A DNA stretch of 43,904 bases. It comes from Agromyces tardus. Its GTDB lineage: Bacteria; Actinomycetota; Actinomycetes; Actinomycetales; Microbacteriaceae. The notes beneath the pieces are model-generated. The model was not told the DNA's origin. It was given only the letters and a program-made list of their open reading frames with translations, and did not search any database. Location: positions 1 through 43,904 of the forward strand of contig NZ_RHHB01000024.1 in the NCBI RefSeq assembly GCF_003710805.1, read 5' to 3'. Shown here piece by piece: positions 27,623 to 35,666 of this stretch (within the stretch, counting starts at the first letter, position 1; each line of letters starts with the position of its first letter). The translations under genes were made by a program, and so were the position numbers.

Positions 27623-28501
27623 CTAGGCGGTGCCGATTCCAACTGTTCGGTTGGAAACGCCCCACGAGGCGAGCAGTCGGAGACGCTCGGCGGAGGGGGA
27701 GCCCGGCTCGGCCGTGTAGATCATGAGCACCTGCCCGGGTTCCGCGGTGATCGCGAGCTCTTCGTACGCCAGCGTGAGGTCGCCGACGACCGGGTGGTGG
27801 AAGCGCTTGGTGCCGCTGCCGTGAGTCCTGACGTCGTGGGCACCCCAGAGCCTGCGGAAGGTGTCGCTGCGGGTGGACAGTTCGCCGATGAGGTCCTGCA
27901 GCCCGGTGTCGTGCGGGTCGCGGCCGGCTTCGCTGCGCATGATCGCCACGCACATCTCGGCGAACAGGTCCCAATCGGGGTAGAACTCCCGCGAGACGGG
28001 GTCGAGGAACTGGAATCGCGCGAGGTTGGGCGTACGGCCACCGTCGCCGATGACCGGCGAGTAGAACGCGCGCCCGAGTTCATTGGTGGCGAGGATGTCC
28101 TGGTGCTGGTCGCGCACGAACGCCACACCGTCGGTGATCGCCGCCAGCGCCCAGTGCAGGCTCGGCCGCGTCACGACCTGGCTCTTCACGCGCCGGCGAG
28201 CGCGGCCGGAGGAGGGGATGCCGTCGGCCGCGCGGGCGAGGTCGAGCAGGTGCGATCGCTCGGTGTCATTCAGCTGCAACGCGCGCGCGATCGCGTCGAG
28301 CACCGCAGCGGATGCCCCGGCGATCGCGCCGCGCTCGAGCTTCGCGTAGTACTCGACGCTGACGCCCGCGAGGGTCGCGACCTCGGAGCGACGCAGGCCC
28401 GCGACGCGGCGGTTCGGACCCGCCGGAATGCCCGCTCGCTCGGGGGTGAGCTTGGCGCGGCGCGACATGAGGAACTCGCGCACCTCGGCTCGATTGTCCA
28501 T
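27623..28501 (-). CDS. XRE-family regulator with MmyB-like domain
   Basis: 292 aa. An N-terminal HTH (NRRVAGLRRSEVATLAGVSVEYYAKLERG, ~30-58) typical of the GLRREEVA group is followed by a MmyB-like PAS-related ligand domain (~110-270; FVRDQHQDILATNELGRAFYSP, FHHPVVGDLTLAYEELAI, LMIYTAEPGSPSAERLRLLASW). This family often controls adjacent oxidoreductase or efflux genes; here it is divergent from an MFS pump and an alcohol dehydrogenase across a 101-bp gap, so it likely controls them. Confidence 0.92.
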   Translation of the reverse strand: MDNRAEVREFLMSRRAKLTPERAGIPAGPNRRVAGLRRSEVATLAGVSVEYYAKLERGAIAGASAAVLDAIARALQLNDTERSHLLDLARAADGIPSSGRARRRVKSQVVTRPSLHWALAAITDGVAFVRDQHQDILATNELGRAFYSPVIGDGGRTPNLARFQFLDPVSREFYPDWDLFAEMCVAIMRSEAGRDPHDTGLQDLIGELSTRSDTFRRLWGAHDVRTHGSGTKRFHHPVVGDLTLAYEELAITAEPGQVLMIYTAEPGSPSAERLRLLASWGVSNRTVGIGTA

Positions 28502-28602
28502 GCGGCAAGGATAGGTCGCCGGCTTCGCGCGATGGGTGCTCTCCTGGTACACCTCTCGTCAGGAACTCCCTCCGGGCAACGGGGGAGAGTTGGCTTGCCT
28601 CC

Positions 28603-29847
28603 ATGTCCGACTCCCCGAAGGCCCCGCAGCATCCGTTCGGCCGCGTGCTGCCCGCGCTGCTCCTGCTGCTGACCGTGTTCGGGCCGATCTCCATGGACCT
28701 CTACCTCCCGGTGCTGCCGGCGCTGACGCTCGAGCTGGGCGCTGCGACCTCCGTCGCACAGCTGACCGTGACCGCCTGCCTCGTCGGGCTCGCCGCGGGG
28801 CAGCTCATCGCCGGGCCCGCCTCGGACCGGTTCGGCCGACGCGGCGTGCTCCTCGTCGGCGTCGTCGCCTACATCGTCACCTCGACGCTGTGCGCGATGA
28901 GCCCGACGGTGGGAACCCTGATCGTCGCCCGTCTCGTGCAGGGGCTGGCCGGGGGAGTGGGAATCGTGATCGCGCAGGCCGCCGGCCGCGACCTCTACTC
29001 CGGTGGGCCACTCATCCGCTACTACGGTCGCCTGACCGTGCTCGGCGGCCTGGCCGCGATCGTCGGTCCGCTGCTGGGCGGGCAGCTCGCCACCGTCACC
29101 GACTGGCGCGGCCTCTTCCTCTTCCTCGCGGGCGTCGGGGTGCTGATCCTGCTGGCGGTGCTCGCACTGTTCCGGGAGACCCTGCCGCTCGAACGGCGCA
29201 CGCGCGGCGGCTTCGCGCAGACCAGACGCGACTTCCGGATGCTGCTGTCGGATCGAGTCTTCCTCGGCACGGTGCTGCTGCAGGGCCTCCTGTACGCAGC
29301 CCTGTTCGCCTACCTCGCCGGCGCCACGTTCGTGCTGCAGGGGATCTACGGGCTCACTCCGCAGGAGTACGCGCTCGCGTTCGGGCTCAACTCCGCCGGA
29401 TTCATGCTCTTCGGCTACCTCGCCGGCCGGGCCGCCGAGCGGTGGAGCCTGCACGGAACCCTCCTCATCGGCATCCTCATGTGCCTGCTCGGTGCACTGG
29501 GGCTCCTCGCTGCTGGGGTGTTCCCGATGCCGCTCGGCGTGGTGATCGTCGCGCTCTTCGTGATGGTCAGCGGCGTGGCCGTCACGTCGCCGCCGGCCAC
29601 GACCCTCGCGCTCGCGGAGCACCCGGCGACGGCGGGCACGGCGTCGTCGCTGCTCGGCATGGTGCGATTCGGGTTCGGCGGGGTCTCCGCCCCGCTCGTC
29701 GGCATCGCCGGCGCCGCCTCGATCCTGCCGCTCGGCATCGTGACGGTCGTGTGCGTCGCCCTCGCGGGCGCTGCGTACGCCGCGCTCGCCGCCCGCCCGA
29801 AAGCGAGTCCCTTCATCCCCGCGCCGGCCCTGTCGGCAGACGCCTGA
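28603..29847 (+). CDS. MFS drug efflux transporter (Bcr/CflA type)
   Basis: 414 aa with twelve predicted helices. The motif ISMDLYLPVLPAL in TM1, SDRFGRRGVLLVG (motif A, ~75-88) and RLVQGLAGGVGIVIAQAAGRDL are typical of the Bcr/CflA multidrug family (proton antiport). It lies immediately after the divergent XRE regulator and 45 bp before an alcohol dehydrogenase, probably in one operon. Substrate unknown. Confidence 0.92.
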   Translation: MSDSPKAPQHPFGRVLPALLLLLTVFGPISMDLYLPVLPALTLELGAATSVAQLTVTACLVGLAAGQLIAGPASDRFGRRGVLLVGVVAYIVTSTLCAMSPTVGTLIVARLVQGLAGGVGIVIAQAAGRDLYSGGPLIRYYGRLTVLGGLAAIVGPLLGGQLATVTDWRGLFLFLAGVGVLILLAVLALFRETLPLERRTRGGFAQTRRDFRMLLSDRVFLGTVLLQGLLYAALFAYLAGATFVLQGIYGLTPQEYALAFGLNSAGFMLFGYLAGRAAERWSLHGTLLIGILMCLLGALGLLAAGVFPMPLGVVIVALFVMVSGVAVTSPPATTLALAEHPATAGTASSLLGMVRFGFGGVSAPLVGIAGAASILPLGIVTVVCVALAGAAYAALAARPKASPFIPAPALSADA

Positions 29848-29892
29848 GCAGCTCCCGACCCCGAGAACACCAAACCCGAAGGAGCCCACCAC

Positions 29893-30915
29893 ATGCGTGG
29901 AGTCATCATGCACTCGGCCGGCGACGTGCGCGTCGAGGAGCGCGACGAGCCGACCATCCTCGAACCCACCGATGCGATCATCCGCCTGTCCGCGTCGTGC
30001 ATCTGCGGTTCCGACCTGTGGCCCTACCGTGGCGCCGAGCCGGTCGATCACACCCCGATGGGGCACGAGTACGTCGGCGTGGTCACCGAGGTCGGCGACG
30101 CGGTCCGGAACGTGAAGGTCGGCGACTTCGTCGTCGGATCGTTCTTCGCATCCGACAACACGTGCGAGATCTGCCGGGCGGGCTACCAGACGCACTGCGT
30201 GCATCGCCAGCCGGGGGCGGCCACGGGTGCGCAGTCGGAGTACTGCCGAATCCCGCTCGCCGACGGAACCCTCGTCGCCACGCCCGGTCACCCCGATCCC
30301 GAGCTGATTCCGTCGCTCCTGGCGGCATCCGACGTGCTCGGCACCGGCTGGTTCGCCGCCGTCGCCGCCGAAGCCGGCCCGGGCAAGACCGTCGCGGTCG
30401 TCGGCGACGGCGCCGTGGGGCTGCTCGGCATCCTCGCCGCGAAGGAGCTCGGAGCGGAGCGCATCATCGCGATGTCCCGGCACGCCGACCGACAGGCCCT
30501 TGCCCGCGAGTTCGGCGCGACCGACATCGTCGAGGAGCGCGGCGACGCCGGCGTGGCCGCCATCAAGGCGCTCACGAACGGACTCGGTGCGCACAGCGTC
30601 ATCGAGGCGGTGGGCACCCAGGAGTCGATGATGCAGGCGATCCGCGCCACGCGCCCCGGAGGGCACGTAGGCTACGTCGGCGTCTCGCACGACGTGTCCC
30701 TCGACGGCCTGGACCTGTTCTTCTCGGGGGTGCACCTGCACGGCGGTCCCGCGCCCGTGCGGCGGTTCCTGCCCGAGCTGATCCAGCTGATCTGGGACCG
30801 GAAGATCGACCCCGGCAAGGTCTTCGACCTCTCCCTGCCGCTCGAGGAAGCGGCCGAGGGCTACCGCGCCATGGACGAGCGGCGGGCCATCAAGGTGCTC
30901 CTCACCATCGGCTGA
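29893..30915 (+). CDS. Zinc-dependent alcohol dehydrogenase (MDR family)
   Basis: 340 aa medium-chain dehydrogenase/reductase. Catalytic-zinc region SCICGSDLWPYRG and GHEYVGVVTEVG (~35-65), a structural-zinc lobe with a reduced Cys set (TCEICRAGYQTHC), and a Rossmann motif VAVVGDGAVGLLGILAAKELGAERII (~170-195). Substrate not deducible. It follows the MFS gene and a GAAGGAG RBS, forming a regulator/pump/dehydrogenase set that could detoxify and export an aldehyde, alcohol or quinone (inference). Confidence 0.93.
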   Translation: MRGVIMHSAGDVRVEERDEPTILEPTDAIIRLSASCICGSDLWPYRGAEPVDHTPMGHEYVGVVTEVGDAVRNVKVGDFVVGSFFASDNTCEICRAGYQTHCVHRQPGAATGAQSEYCRIPLADGTLVATPGHPDPELIPSLLAASDVLGTGWFAAVAAEAGPGKTVAVVGDGAVGLLGILAAKELGAERIIAMSRHADRQALAREFGATDIVEERGDAGVAAIKALTNGLGAHSVIEAVGTQESMMQAIRATRPGGHVGYVGVSHDVSLDGLDLFFSGVHLHGGPAPVRRFLPELIQLIWDRKIDPGKVFDLSLPLEEAAEGYRAMDERRAIKVLLTIG

Positions 30916-31111
30916 GGCTGGGGGAGCGGCTGGAAAACGAATTCCCAACGCTCGCCAATGGAGATGCGGGAAGTCCGTCCGAAGTCCCCGGCGTACGCGG
31001 GCTCGCTCGGCCGTCTGACGGCGCAGGCTCGCATCGGCGCCACGAGACGGACGAATCCATCCGTTCGCATGCACGGATGCGGGGAGCCCGAGGCCGGACG
31101 AGAATGCGCTC

Positions 31112-31534
31112 ATGAATCGCGTCGCGCAAGTGCTCGCCGTCCTCGAGGCCCTCACGCTGATCACGATCGGGGTGCTGGAGTCGTTCTTCTACCGCACGCC
31201 GGAGCTGTACCCGATCTTCCTGATCGAGCCCGACGACTACGACGCCGTGGCACTCTGGACGAGGAATGTGGGCGTCTACAACATGCTCATGGGCGCGGCC
31301 ATCATCGTCGGCGTCGTGCTCGTGCACCGGGCGCAGGTGGCGGCCGGTCGTGCGATCGTGCTGACGATCTCTGCGATGCACCTGGTGCTCGGCGTCTCGC
31401 TCGTCGTCACGGCGCCGGAACTCTGGCTCTCGGCGATCTTCGAGTTCGGGCTGGCGTTGGCCGTCATCCTCGCGATCGTGTTGGGCGAGCGGCGCTCGGT
31501 CGGCCGCGGGGAACCGCAGGTCGCGAGGACCTGA
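31112..31534 (+). CDS. DUF1304 membrane protein
   Basis: 140 aa with four predicted helices: VLAVLEALTLITIGVLESFFY, NVGVYNMLMGAAIIVGVVLV, AIVLTISAMHLVLGVSLVV and an ILAIVLG tail. The helix-1 Glu-containing pattern and the NxGxYN motif are those of DUF1304. Function unknown. It stands about 200 bp after the dehydrogenase and is the last gene before the recombinase segment. Confidence 0.85.
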   Translation: MNRVAQVLAVLEALTLITIGVLESFFYRTPELYPIFLIEPDDYDAVALWTRNVGVYNMLMGAAIIVGVVLVHRAQVAAGRAIVLTISAMHLVLGVSLVVTAPELWLSAIFEFGLALAVILAIVLGERRSVGRGEPQVART

Positions 31535-31604
31535 ATCGGGACAGCTTCTCCGGACCCTTCCGCGGCCGTCGGTCTGCCCACTTCCGTCCGTCATCGATGC
31601 GCCG

Positions 31605-31618
31605 ATAATGCACATTAT
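31605..31618. repeat. Palindrome, possible left boundary of element
   Basis: ATAATG CA CATTAT, a perfect 6-bp inverted repeat at the point where composition changes from host-like to AT-richer DNA. No matching copy was found by eye on the right side up to 36.3 kb. Confidence 0.4.
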
Positions 31619-31634
31619 GTCGGTTCGTAAATCC

Positions 31635-31659
31635 CCTATCTGCAGGAAATGCAGATAGG
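31635..31659. repeat. 10-bp inverted repeat with 5-bp spacer (recombinase core-site-like)
   Basis: CCTATCTGCA GGAAA TGCAGATAGG. Perfect 10-bp arms and a 5-base spacer have the geometry of a tyrosine-recombinase core site or a dimeric operator; it contains the motif TGCA-N5-TGCA seen twice more upstream of the recombinase gene. Confidence 0.6.
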
Positions 31660-31698
31660 AGAAGGATGGCTAACGTCCGATACCGTGTTCAGAAATCC

Positions 31699-31738
31699 CA
31701 TCTGATCTCGATAATTGCCATCTGATCTCGATAATTGC
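31699..31738. repeat. Tandem duplication of a 20-bp unit
   Basis: CATCTGATCTCGATAATTGC occurs twice head to tail with no mismatch (31699-31718, 31719-31738). Confidence 0.95.
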
Positions 31739-31838
31739 CGTCGCGGCGCTTGTCCATTGCACTAAGTGGTGCCCGTCAGATTCGCCAGACTCACGCCACC
31801 CCGATTTGCTGCTGATCAGGAAATTCCGCGTCGGATCT

Positions 31839-31871
31839 TGCAGAATATGCAGGAATCCTGCAAAAATTGCA
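31839..31871. promoter_or_regulatory. Two TGCA-N5-TGCA sites in symmetric array
   Basis: TGCA tetramers begin at 31839, 31848, 31859 and 31868 (spacing 9-11-9), around the near-palindrome TGCAGGAATCCTGCA. The array ends 20 bases before the recombinase start and is a likely operator or arm-binding site for a protein of the module. Confidence 0.5.
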
Positions 31872-31890
31872 GACGCAGGAGGTGTTGACG

Positions 31891-33063
31891 ATGTCACGTT
31901 CGGGCGGGACGATCTCGTACCTGCTGGTCCCAGGCGGCGTTCCGGATCCGGACGCGTTTCTTGCGCTGGTACTTGACGGGTGGGGCTCCGCGATGACGGC
32001 GCGAGGACTCGGGCGCGACTACATCAGAACGAGCCGCGCGGTCGTGCTGCAGCTCTGTGACTCCTCAGGAAAGTATCCTTGGGAATGGTCACCCGGCGAT
32101 GCCGATGAATGGCTAGCTCACCTTCGCGGAGTTCGAGGACTCGCGCACTCGACCACCCGTCGATACCAAGGAGCGATCGAGGGCTTTTGCGAGTACGCGA
32201 CCAGTCCCGCGTACGACTGGAGCGAGCAGTCCGCCCGACTGTTCGGTCGGGTCTTCGCGCAGGTGATCACCGAGTTCAACCGGGTCAAGCATTCCCAGGC
32301 CAACGAAGCGAGGCCCGCCAAGCGACCCTTCACGGTCCGGGAGCTGCAGCAACTCTTCGACCTGGCCGATCTGGAGTTCGAACGAGTGCTCGAGTCCGGT
32401 CGCAAAGGTGCTCTCAGCGTGCTGCGCGACTCTGCGGTATTGAAGATCGCGTATGCGTGGGGGCTTCGCGTCAACGAGGTACGACACCTCCAGGTCGTGG
32501 ACTTCTCCCCCAACGCTCGCGCCCCGTACTTCGGCGACTACGGCAATCTGCACGTACGGTACGGGAAATCCAAGGCCGGCCGCGCATACAAGCCACGGAA
32601 CGTGTTAACGGTCTTCGACTGGTCAGCCGAGGTCGTCCACGACTGGGTTCACCTCGGATTGCCGAGATACGGCGAACCGATCACGGATCTGTTCCCCACC
32701 AGCAGCGGCAGCATCGTCACGAGCAACAAACTCTGGCTACGCCTCAGCGAGTTCGTCGACGAGCTCGGCTTCCCGCCCGGGCTCGACTTTCACTCGCTCC
32801 GGCGCGCGTACGCGACCAACCTCGCAACGGTGTACGGATTCGATCTCAGGTTCGTGCAGTACCAACTCGGACATGAACATGCCGCGACCACATCCATCTA
32901 CACGCTGCCTGCGGCTGACTTCCAGGTCAGAGAACTCGCCCGCGTCCACGCGGCAACACTCGAACAGAGCGGAGCATCCCAAGTCCGCCTCAATCACCGA
33001 CTCAAGCTCCCTCCCCTCCCCGCAGCTCGTCGAAGCCGCCAACCGAACCGAGGCCAATCATGA
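31891..33063 (+). CDS. Tyrosine recombinase/integrase, catalytically complete
   Basis: 390 aa. An N-terminal SAM-like core-binding domain (~20-110; LAHSTTRRYQGAIEGFCEYA) precedes the catalytic domain, with R193 in WGLRVNEVRHL, Lys of the beta-hairpin (K226/K228), H301-x2-R304 in DFHSLRRAYATNL, H328 in QLGHEH and nucleophile Y337 in TSIYTLP. A basic proline-rich tail ends the protein. The start ATG follows AGGAGGT at ideal spacing. It overlaps the next gene by ATGA. Codon use has more A/T third positions than the neighbours, indicating transfer. Confidence 0.93.
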   Translation: MSRSGGTISYLLVPGGVPDPDAFLALVLDGWGSAMTARGLGRDYIRTSRAVVLQLCDSSGKYPWEWSPGDADEWLAHLRGVRGLAHSTTRRYQGAIEGFCEYATSPAYDWSEQSARLFGRVFAQVITEFNRVKHSQANEARPAKRPFTVRELQQLFDLADLEFERVLESGRKGALSVLRDSAVLKIAYAWGLRVNEVRHLQVVDFSPNARAPYFGDYGNLHVRYGKSKAGRAYKPRNVLTVFDWSAEVVHDWVHLGLPRYGEPITDLFPTSSGSIVTSNKLWLRLSEFVDELGFPPGLDFHSLRRAYATNLATVYGFDLRFVQYQLGHEHAATTSIYTLPAADFQVRELARVHAATLEQSGASQVRLNHRLKLPPLPAARRSRQPNRGQS

Positions 33064-33404
33064 AACGCGAAATCGAGTACCAATGGCGCGTGCGCGAGCT
33101 CATGGCTCGACAACGCATCAAGAGCAGCGCCGATCTCGTCGAGCCGCTCCGCGAACGCGGAATCACGCTGTCGCCATCCCAGATCTACCGCCTCGTCGCG
33201 CAAGACCCCGAACGCATCGCATTCAAGGTCCTCGTCGCCCTGTGCGACATCCTCCACTGCGAGGTCAACGACCTCGTCACCTTCACCGCAACCGACGCAC
33301 GGACCATGCGGCGCAAGACCGCAGCAAACGGCGGTCCGGACATCCCGGACCTCCGCAACTACCGGCCAGTACGAGCCCGGGTGATTGACGAAGATGATGG
33401 CTAG
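33060..33404 (+). CDS. Small Cro/C1-type HTH protein of the recombinase module
   Basis: 114 aa. The HTH spans ~18-72: MARQRIKSSADLVEPLRERGITLSPSQIYRLVAQDPERIAFKVLVALCDILHCEVNDLV, as in HTH_26/XRE proteins. The C-terminus is basic then acidic (ARVIDEDDG). It overlaps both neighbours: its ATG with the integrase stop (ATGA), and its end with the start of the third gene. Coupling of all three indicates one functional unit; it may regulate the operon or help load the recombinases. Confidence 0.85.
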   Translation: MKREIEYQWRVRELMARQRIKSSADLVEPLRERGITLSPSQIYRLVAQDPERIAFKVLVALCDILHCEVNDLVTFTATDARTMRRKTAANGGPDIPDLRNYRPVRARVIDEDDG

Positions 33405-34965
33405 GCCACGCACCTACGGCAAAACACGGGCCGCCACCATCATGTCACTCGAACCTCCCCAGCCTCGAGGACGACCGAGAACCACGGGCACCAAGACCTG
33501 CGACCGTTGCCACCGGTTGGTCGCAAAGATCCGCGTGCGATGGCCGGACGGCGCCATATGCGGGATCTGCTTCACCGAAGCGCTCCACACACACGGGCGC
33601 TGCCCAGGCTGCGGCGACGAACGACTCCTCCCCGGCCGCCACCCCGACGGCACCGCCATCTGCAGGGACTGCGCCGGCATCACCCGCCCAGAAATGCAGT
33701 GCGTCCGCTGCGAAACCGAGGCAGAACGCTTCCGCGGCGGCGCATGCGCCCGCTGCGTCGTCACCGAAGACCTCGAATCCCTTCTCAAGCCGACCACGCC
33801 CCCGGACCTTCGCCTCGTGCGGCTTGTGCAGGCACTCGCGAGCGCCGAGCGACCGGAAAGCACCTACACATGGATGCGAGGAAAAAGAGCCCGAGAACTC
33901 CTAACCGCGATCGGTGAACGCGAGATCGAACTCACCCACGACGGACTCGATCAACTACCCAGCTCCCCCGCGGTCGAACATCTCCGCGCCATCCTCATCC
34001 ACCACCGCATGATCACCGCACCGGCCGACCATTACCTCGCGATCTTCGAACGCTGGCTGGCCAAGCGCCTCGATGAACTTCACGATCGACCCCAGATCGC
34101 ATCGATCATCGAGCGGTACGCCACTTGGCACCACCTCAGCAGGCTGCGGAAACGGGTCGGAATCACCAACATGGACGTCGCGGCACGAGATGCACGGCAG
34201 CAGATCACCGAAGCAGGCAAGTTTCTGATCTGGGTCGAAGATCACGCCCACCTCACCGTTGAAACCTTCTCGCAACTGCACATCGACGAATACCTGACCG
34301 ACGCCGTGAGCACCCGATACGAGATCAAGAACTTCATCTCATGGCTCTCACGAGGTCGAAGCGGGCGCCGTCAGCTCTTCGTCCCGAAGCGCAGAGCCGT
34401 ACTCCCGCTTCCCGCTCTGACACAGCAGCACCGCCTGCAGGTGATCCGGAACGCGATCGAATTCGACCAGGTCGCACTCGGAACACGAGTGGCGGCACTG
34501 ATCCATCTGCTCTGGGCGACACCGTTGACGCGGTTGGCCCAGCTCAAGATGGACTGCATCGAGCTCCGACCAGACGGAATGCACATCGCGCTAGGACCCA
34601 CCCCAAGTGCGATCCCAGAGTTTCTCGCCCCGTTGTTCTGGCAGCATCTCGAGGACCGCACGAACCAGCAGACCACGAACGTGGGCACGGACTGGCTCTT
34701 CCCCGGCTACCGTGCCGGCCAGCACCTCTCCGTACCAACCCTCCAACAGCGCTTCAACGTCCTCGGCCTCGACCCACAGCGCACGCGCAACACCACCCTG
34801 AAGAGCCTCACCGGACAGATCGACGTGCGCTCCCTCGCTGAAACGCTCGGATACGCACCGAAGACCCTCAGCGCGCACGCCGAACGCGCCGGCGTCTATA
34901 TGGGCGGATACGCCGCATCCAAGCGCGTCAACACGCCTACCACTATTTCACTAACGAAGCCGTAA
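33394..34965 (+). CDS. Zinc-knuckle protein with degenerate tyrosine-recombinase domain
   Basis: 523 aa. The N-terminus has six CxxC pairs (C36/39, C56/59, C70/73, C90/93, C103/106, C118/121), enough for three zinc knuckles. Residues ~265-500 follow the XerD-like fold: core-binding helices, then LLWATPLTRLAQLKMDCIEL with the first catalytic Arg (R380). The H-x-x-R box and nucleophile Tyr are not recognisable; the segment where they are expected reads TLKSLTGQIDVRSLAETLGYAPKTLSAHAERAGVYMGGY (in parts), with His in the Tyr area. It is likely a DNA-binding partner of the upstream integrase. Start ATG 33394 (33397 also possible) lies inside the preceding gene. Confidence 0.8.
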   Translation: MMARPRTYGKTRAATIMSLEPPQPRGRPRTTGTKTCDRCHRLVAKIRVRWPDGAICGICFTEALHTHGRCPGCGDERLLPGRHPDGTAICRDCAGITRPEMQCVRCETEAERFRGGACARCVVTEDLESLLKPTTPPDLRLVRLVQALASAERPESTYTWMRGKRARELLTAIGEREIELTHDGLDQLPSSPAVEHLRAILIHHRMITAPADHYLAIFERWLAKRLDELHDRPQIASIIERYATWHHLSRLRKRVGITNMDVAARDARQQITEAGKFLIWVEDHAHLTVETFSQLHIDEYLTDAVSTRYEIKNFISWLSRGRSGRRQLFVPKRRAVLPLPALTQQHRLQVIRNAIEFDQVALGTRVAALIHLLWATPLTRLAQLKMDCIELRPDGMHIALGPTPSAIPEFLAPLFWQHLEDRTNQQTTNVGTDWLFPGYRAGQHLSVPTLQQRFNVLGLDPQRTRNTTLKSLTGQIDVRSLAETLGYAPKTLSAHAERAGVYMGGYAASKRVNTPTTISLTKP

Positions 34966-35026
34966 GGCCCGCCCGCGAGAGGGTCCCTCAGAGGGAGGCG
35001 GCATCGCGCAAGCCCCTTGGCGATCA

Positions 35027-35482
35027 TCAGTCCTGACCCCAGGAAACGGTGAAGTCATCCCCCGCGATGGTGAAGCTGTCGTCATCGATCTGCTCGATCG
35101 TCGGAGCAGTCCCCGCCGCAGCCCGCAAAGCATCTCTGTCGATCGACGACCTTCCAACCGATCTCGCGAACATCAGGATCTTCCACGAGTCGAACTGGAC
35201 CCTGCCGTCTTCGGCCCAATCGACGTCAACTTCCGCTCCATCCATCAGCTCGAACCGGCAGCCTCGTCCATGAATTTGGAAACGGCCGATTCCCTCGAGG
35301 GCACCAGACCGCAGGGTGCCCTGCGCCTCTCGCGTCCGCAGCGCCATGGGCTGGCCAACGGCGGGCCGTTCGAATCCGATGTATTCGCGACTCAAGGCAG
35401 TCAGGCATCTGACGATCGTGTCTGCGAACCGCGCGACAATGTCGTCAGGCGAATCTCCCACCGTGATAACCAGCTGCTCCAT
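35027..35482 (-). CDS. Small DUF6896-like protein
   Basis: 151 aa, no signal peptide or membrane helix. The middle part (FQIHGRGCRFELMDGAEVDVDWAEDGRVQFDSWKILMFARSVG, ~75-115) resembles the DUF6896 pattern, a family I recall as small, widespread in actinobacteria and often among polymorphic-toxin or orphan immunity-like genes; that link is tentative. No toxin gene is adjacent. It stands convergent to the recombinase module, 62 bp after it. Confidence 0.6.
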   Translation of the reverse strand: MEQLVITVGDSPDDIVARFADTIVRCLTALSREYIGFERPAVGQPMALRTREAQGTLRSGALEGIGRFQIHGRGCRFELMDGAEVDVDWAEDGRVQFDSWKILMFARSVGRSSIDRDALRAAAGTAPTIEQIDDDSFTIAGDDFTVSWGQD

Positions 35483-35666
35483 GAGCCGAGCCTACGTTCT
35501 GGCGAGGCGGTGCTTTGCGTCCGGCTAGCCTGCCGCTCGTGCGTTGCCGGACATGCCCGCAAGCCGGTCCGTGATCGACGCCCGCAAGTGGATCGGTATC
35601 GGGCAGCACTCGCCGAGTTTTCTGGCTCCGTGAACGATGTGGCCGGAGCAGGCTCACAATGGAAAT

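Larger units (their letters stand above)
31535..31890. other. AT-richer, repeat-dense region ahead of the recombinase module
   Basis: About 356 bases without a gene. It holds a 14-bp palindrome (31605-31618), a 25-bp inverted repeat (31635-31659), a 20-bp tandem duplication (31699-31738) and two TGCA-N5-TGCA sites (31839-31871). Base composition drops clearly relative to the flanking chromosome. It probably contains the left end of a mobile element and its control region. Confidence 0.7.

Noticed and set aside
28270..31164. Very long open frame on the minus strand opposite the MFS and alcohol dehydrogenase genes
   Set aside because: It covers two genes with clear domains on the plus strand; the translation is biased and homology-free in appearance.
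31699..31738. Possible CRISPR repeats
   Set aside because: Only two head-to-tail 20-bp copies without spacers, and no cas genes in the window.
31891..34965. RIT (recombinase in trio) element
   Set aside because: RIT elements have three tyrosine recombinases; here the middle gene is an HTH protein and the third lacks the active site. Related logic, but not the same architecture as far as the sequence shows.
34974..35000. Terminator of the recombinase module
   Set aside because: Only short stems (TCCCT/AGGGA) are visible after the third gene; too weak to call.
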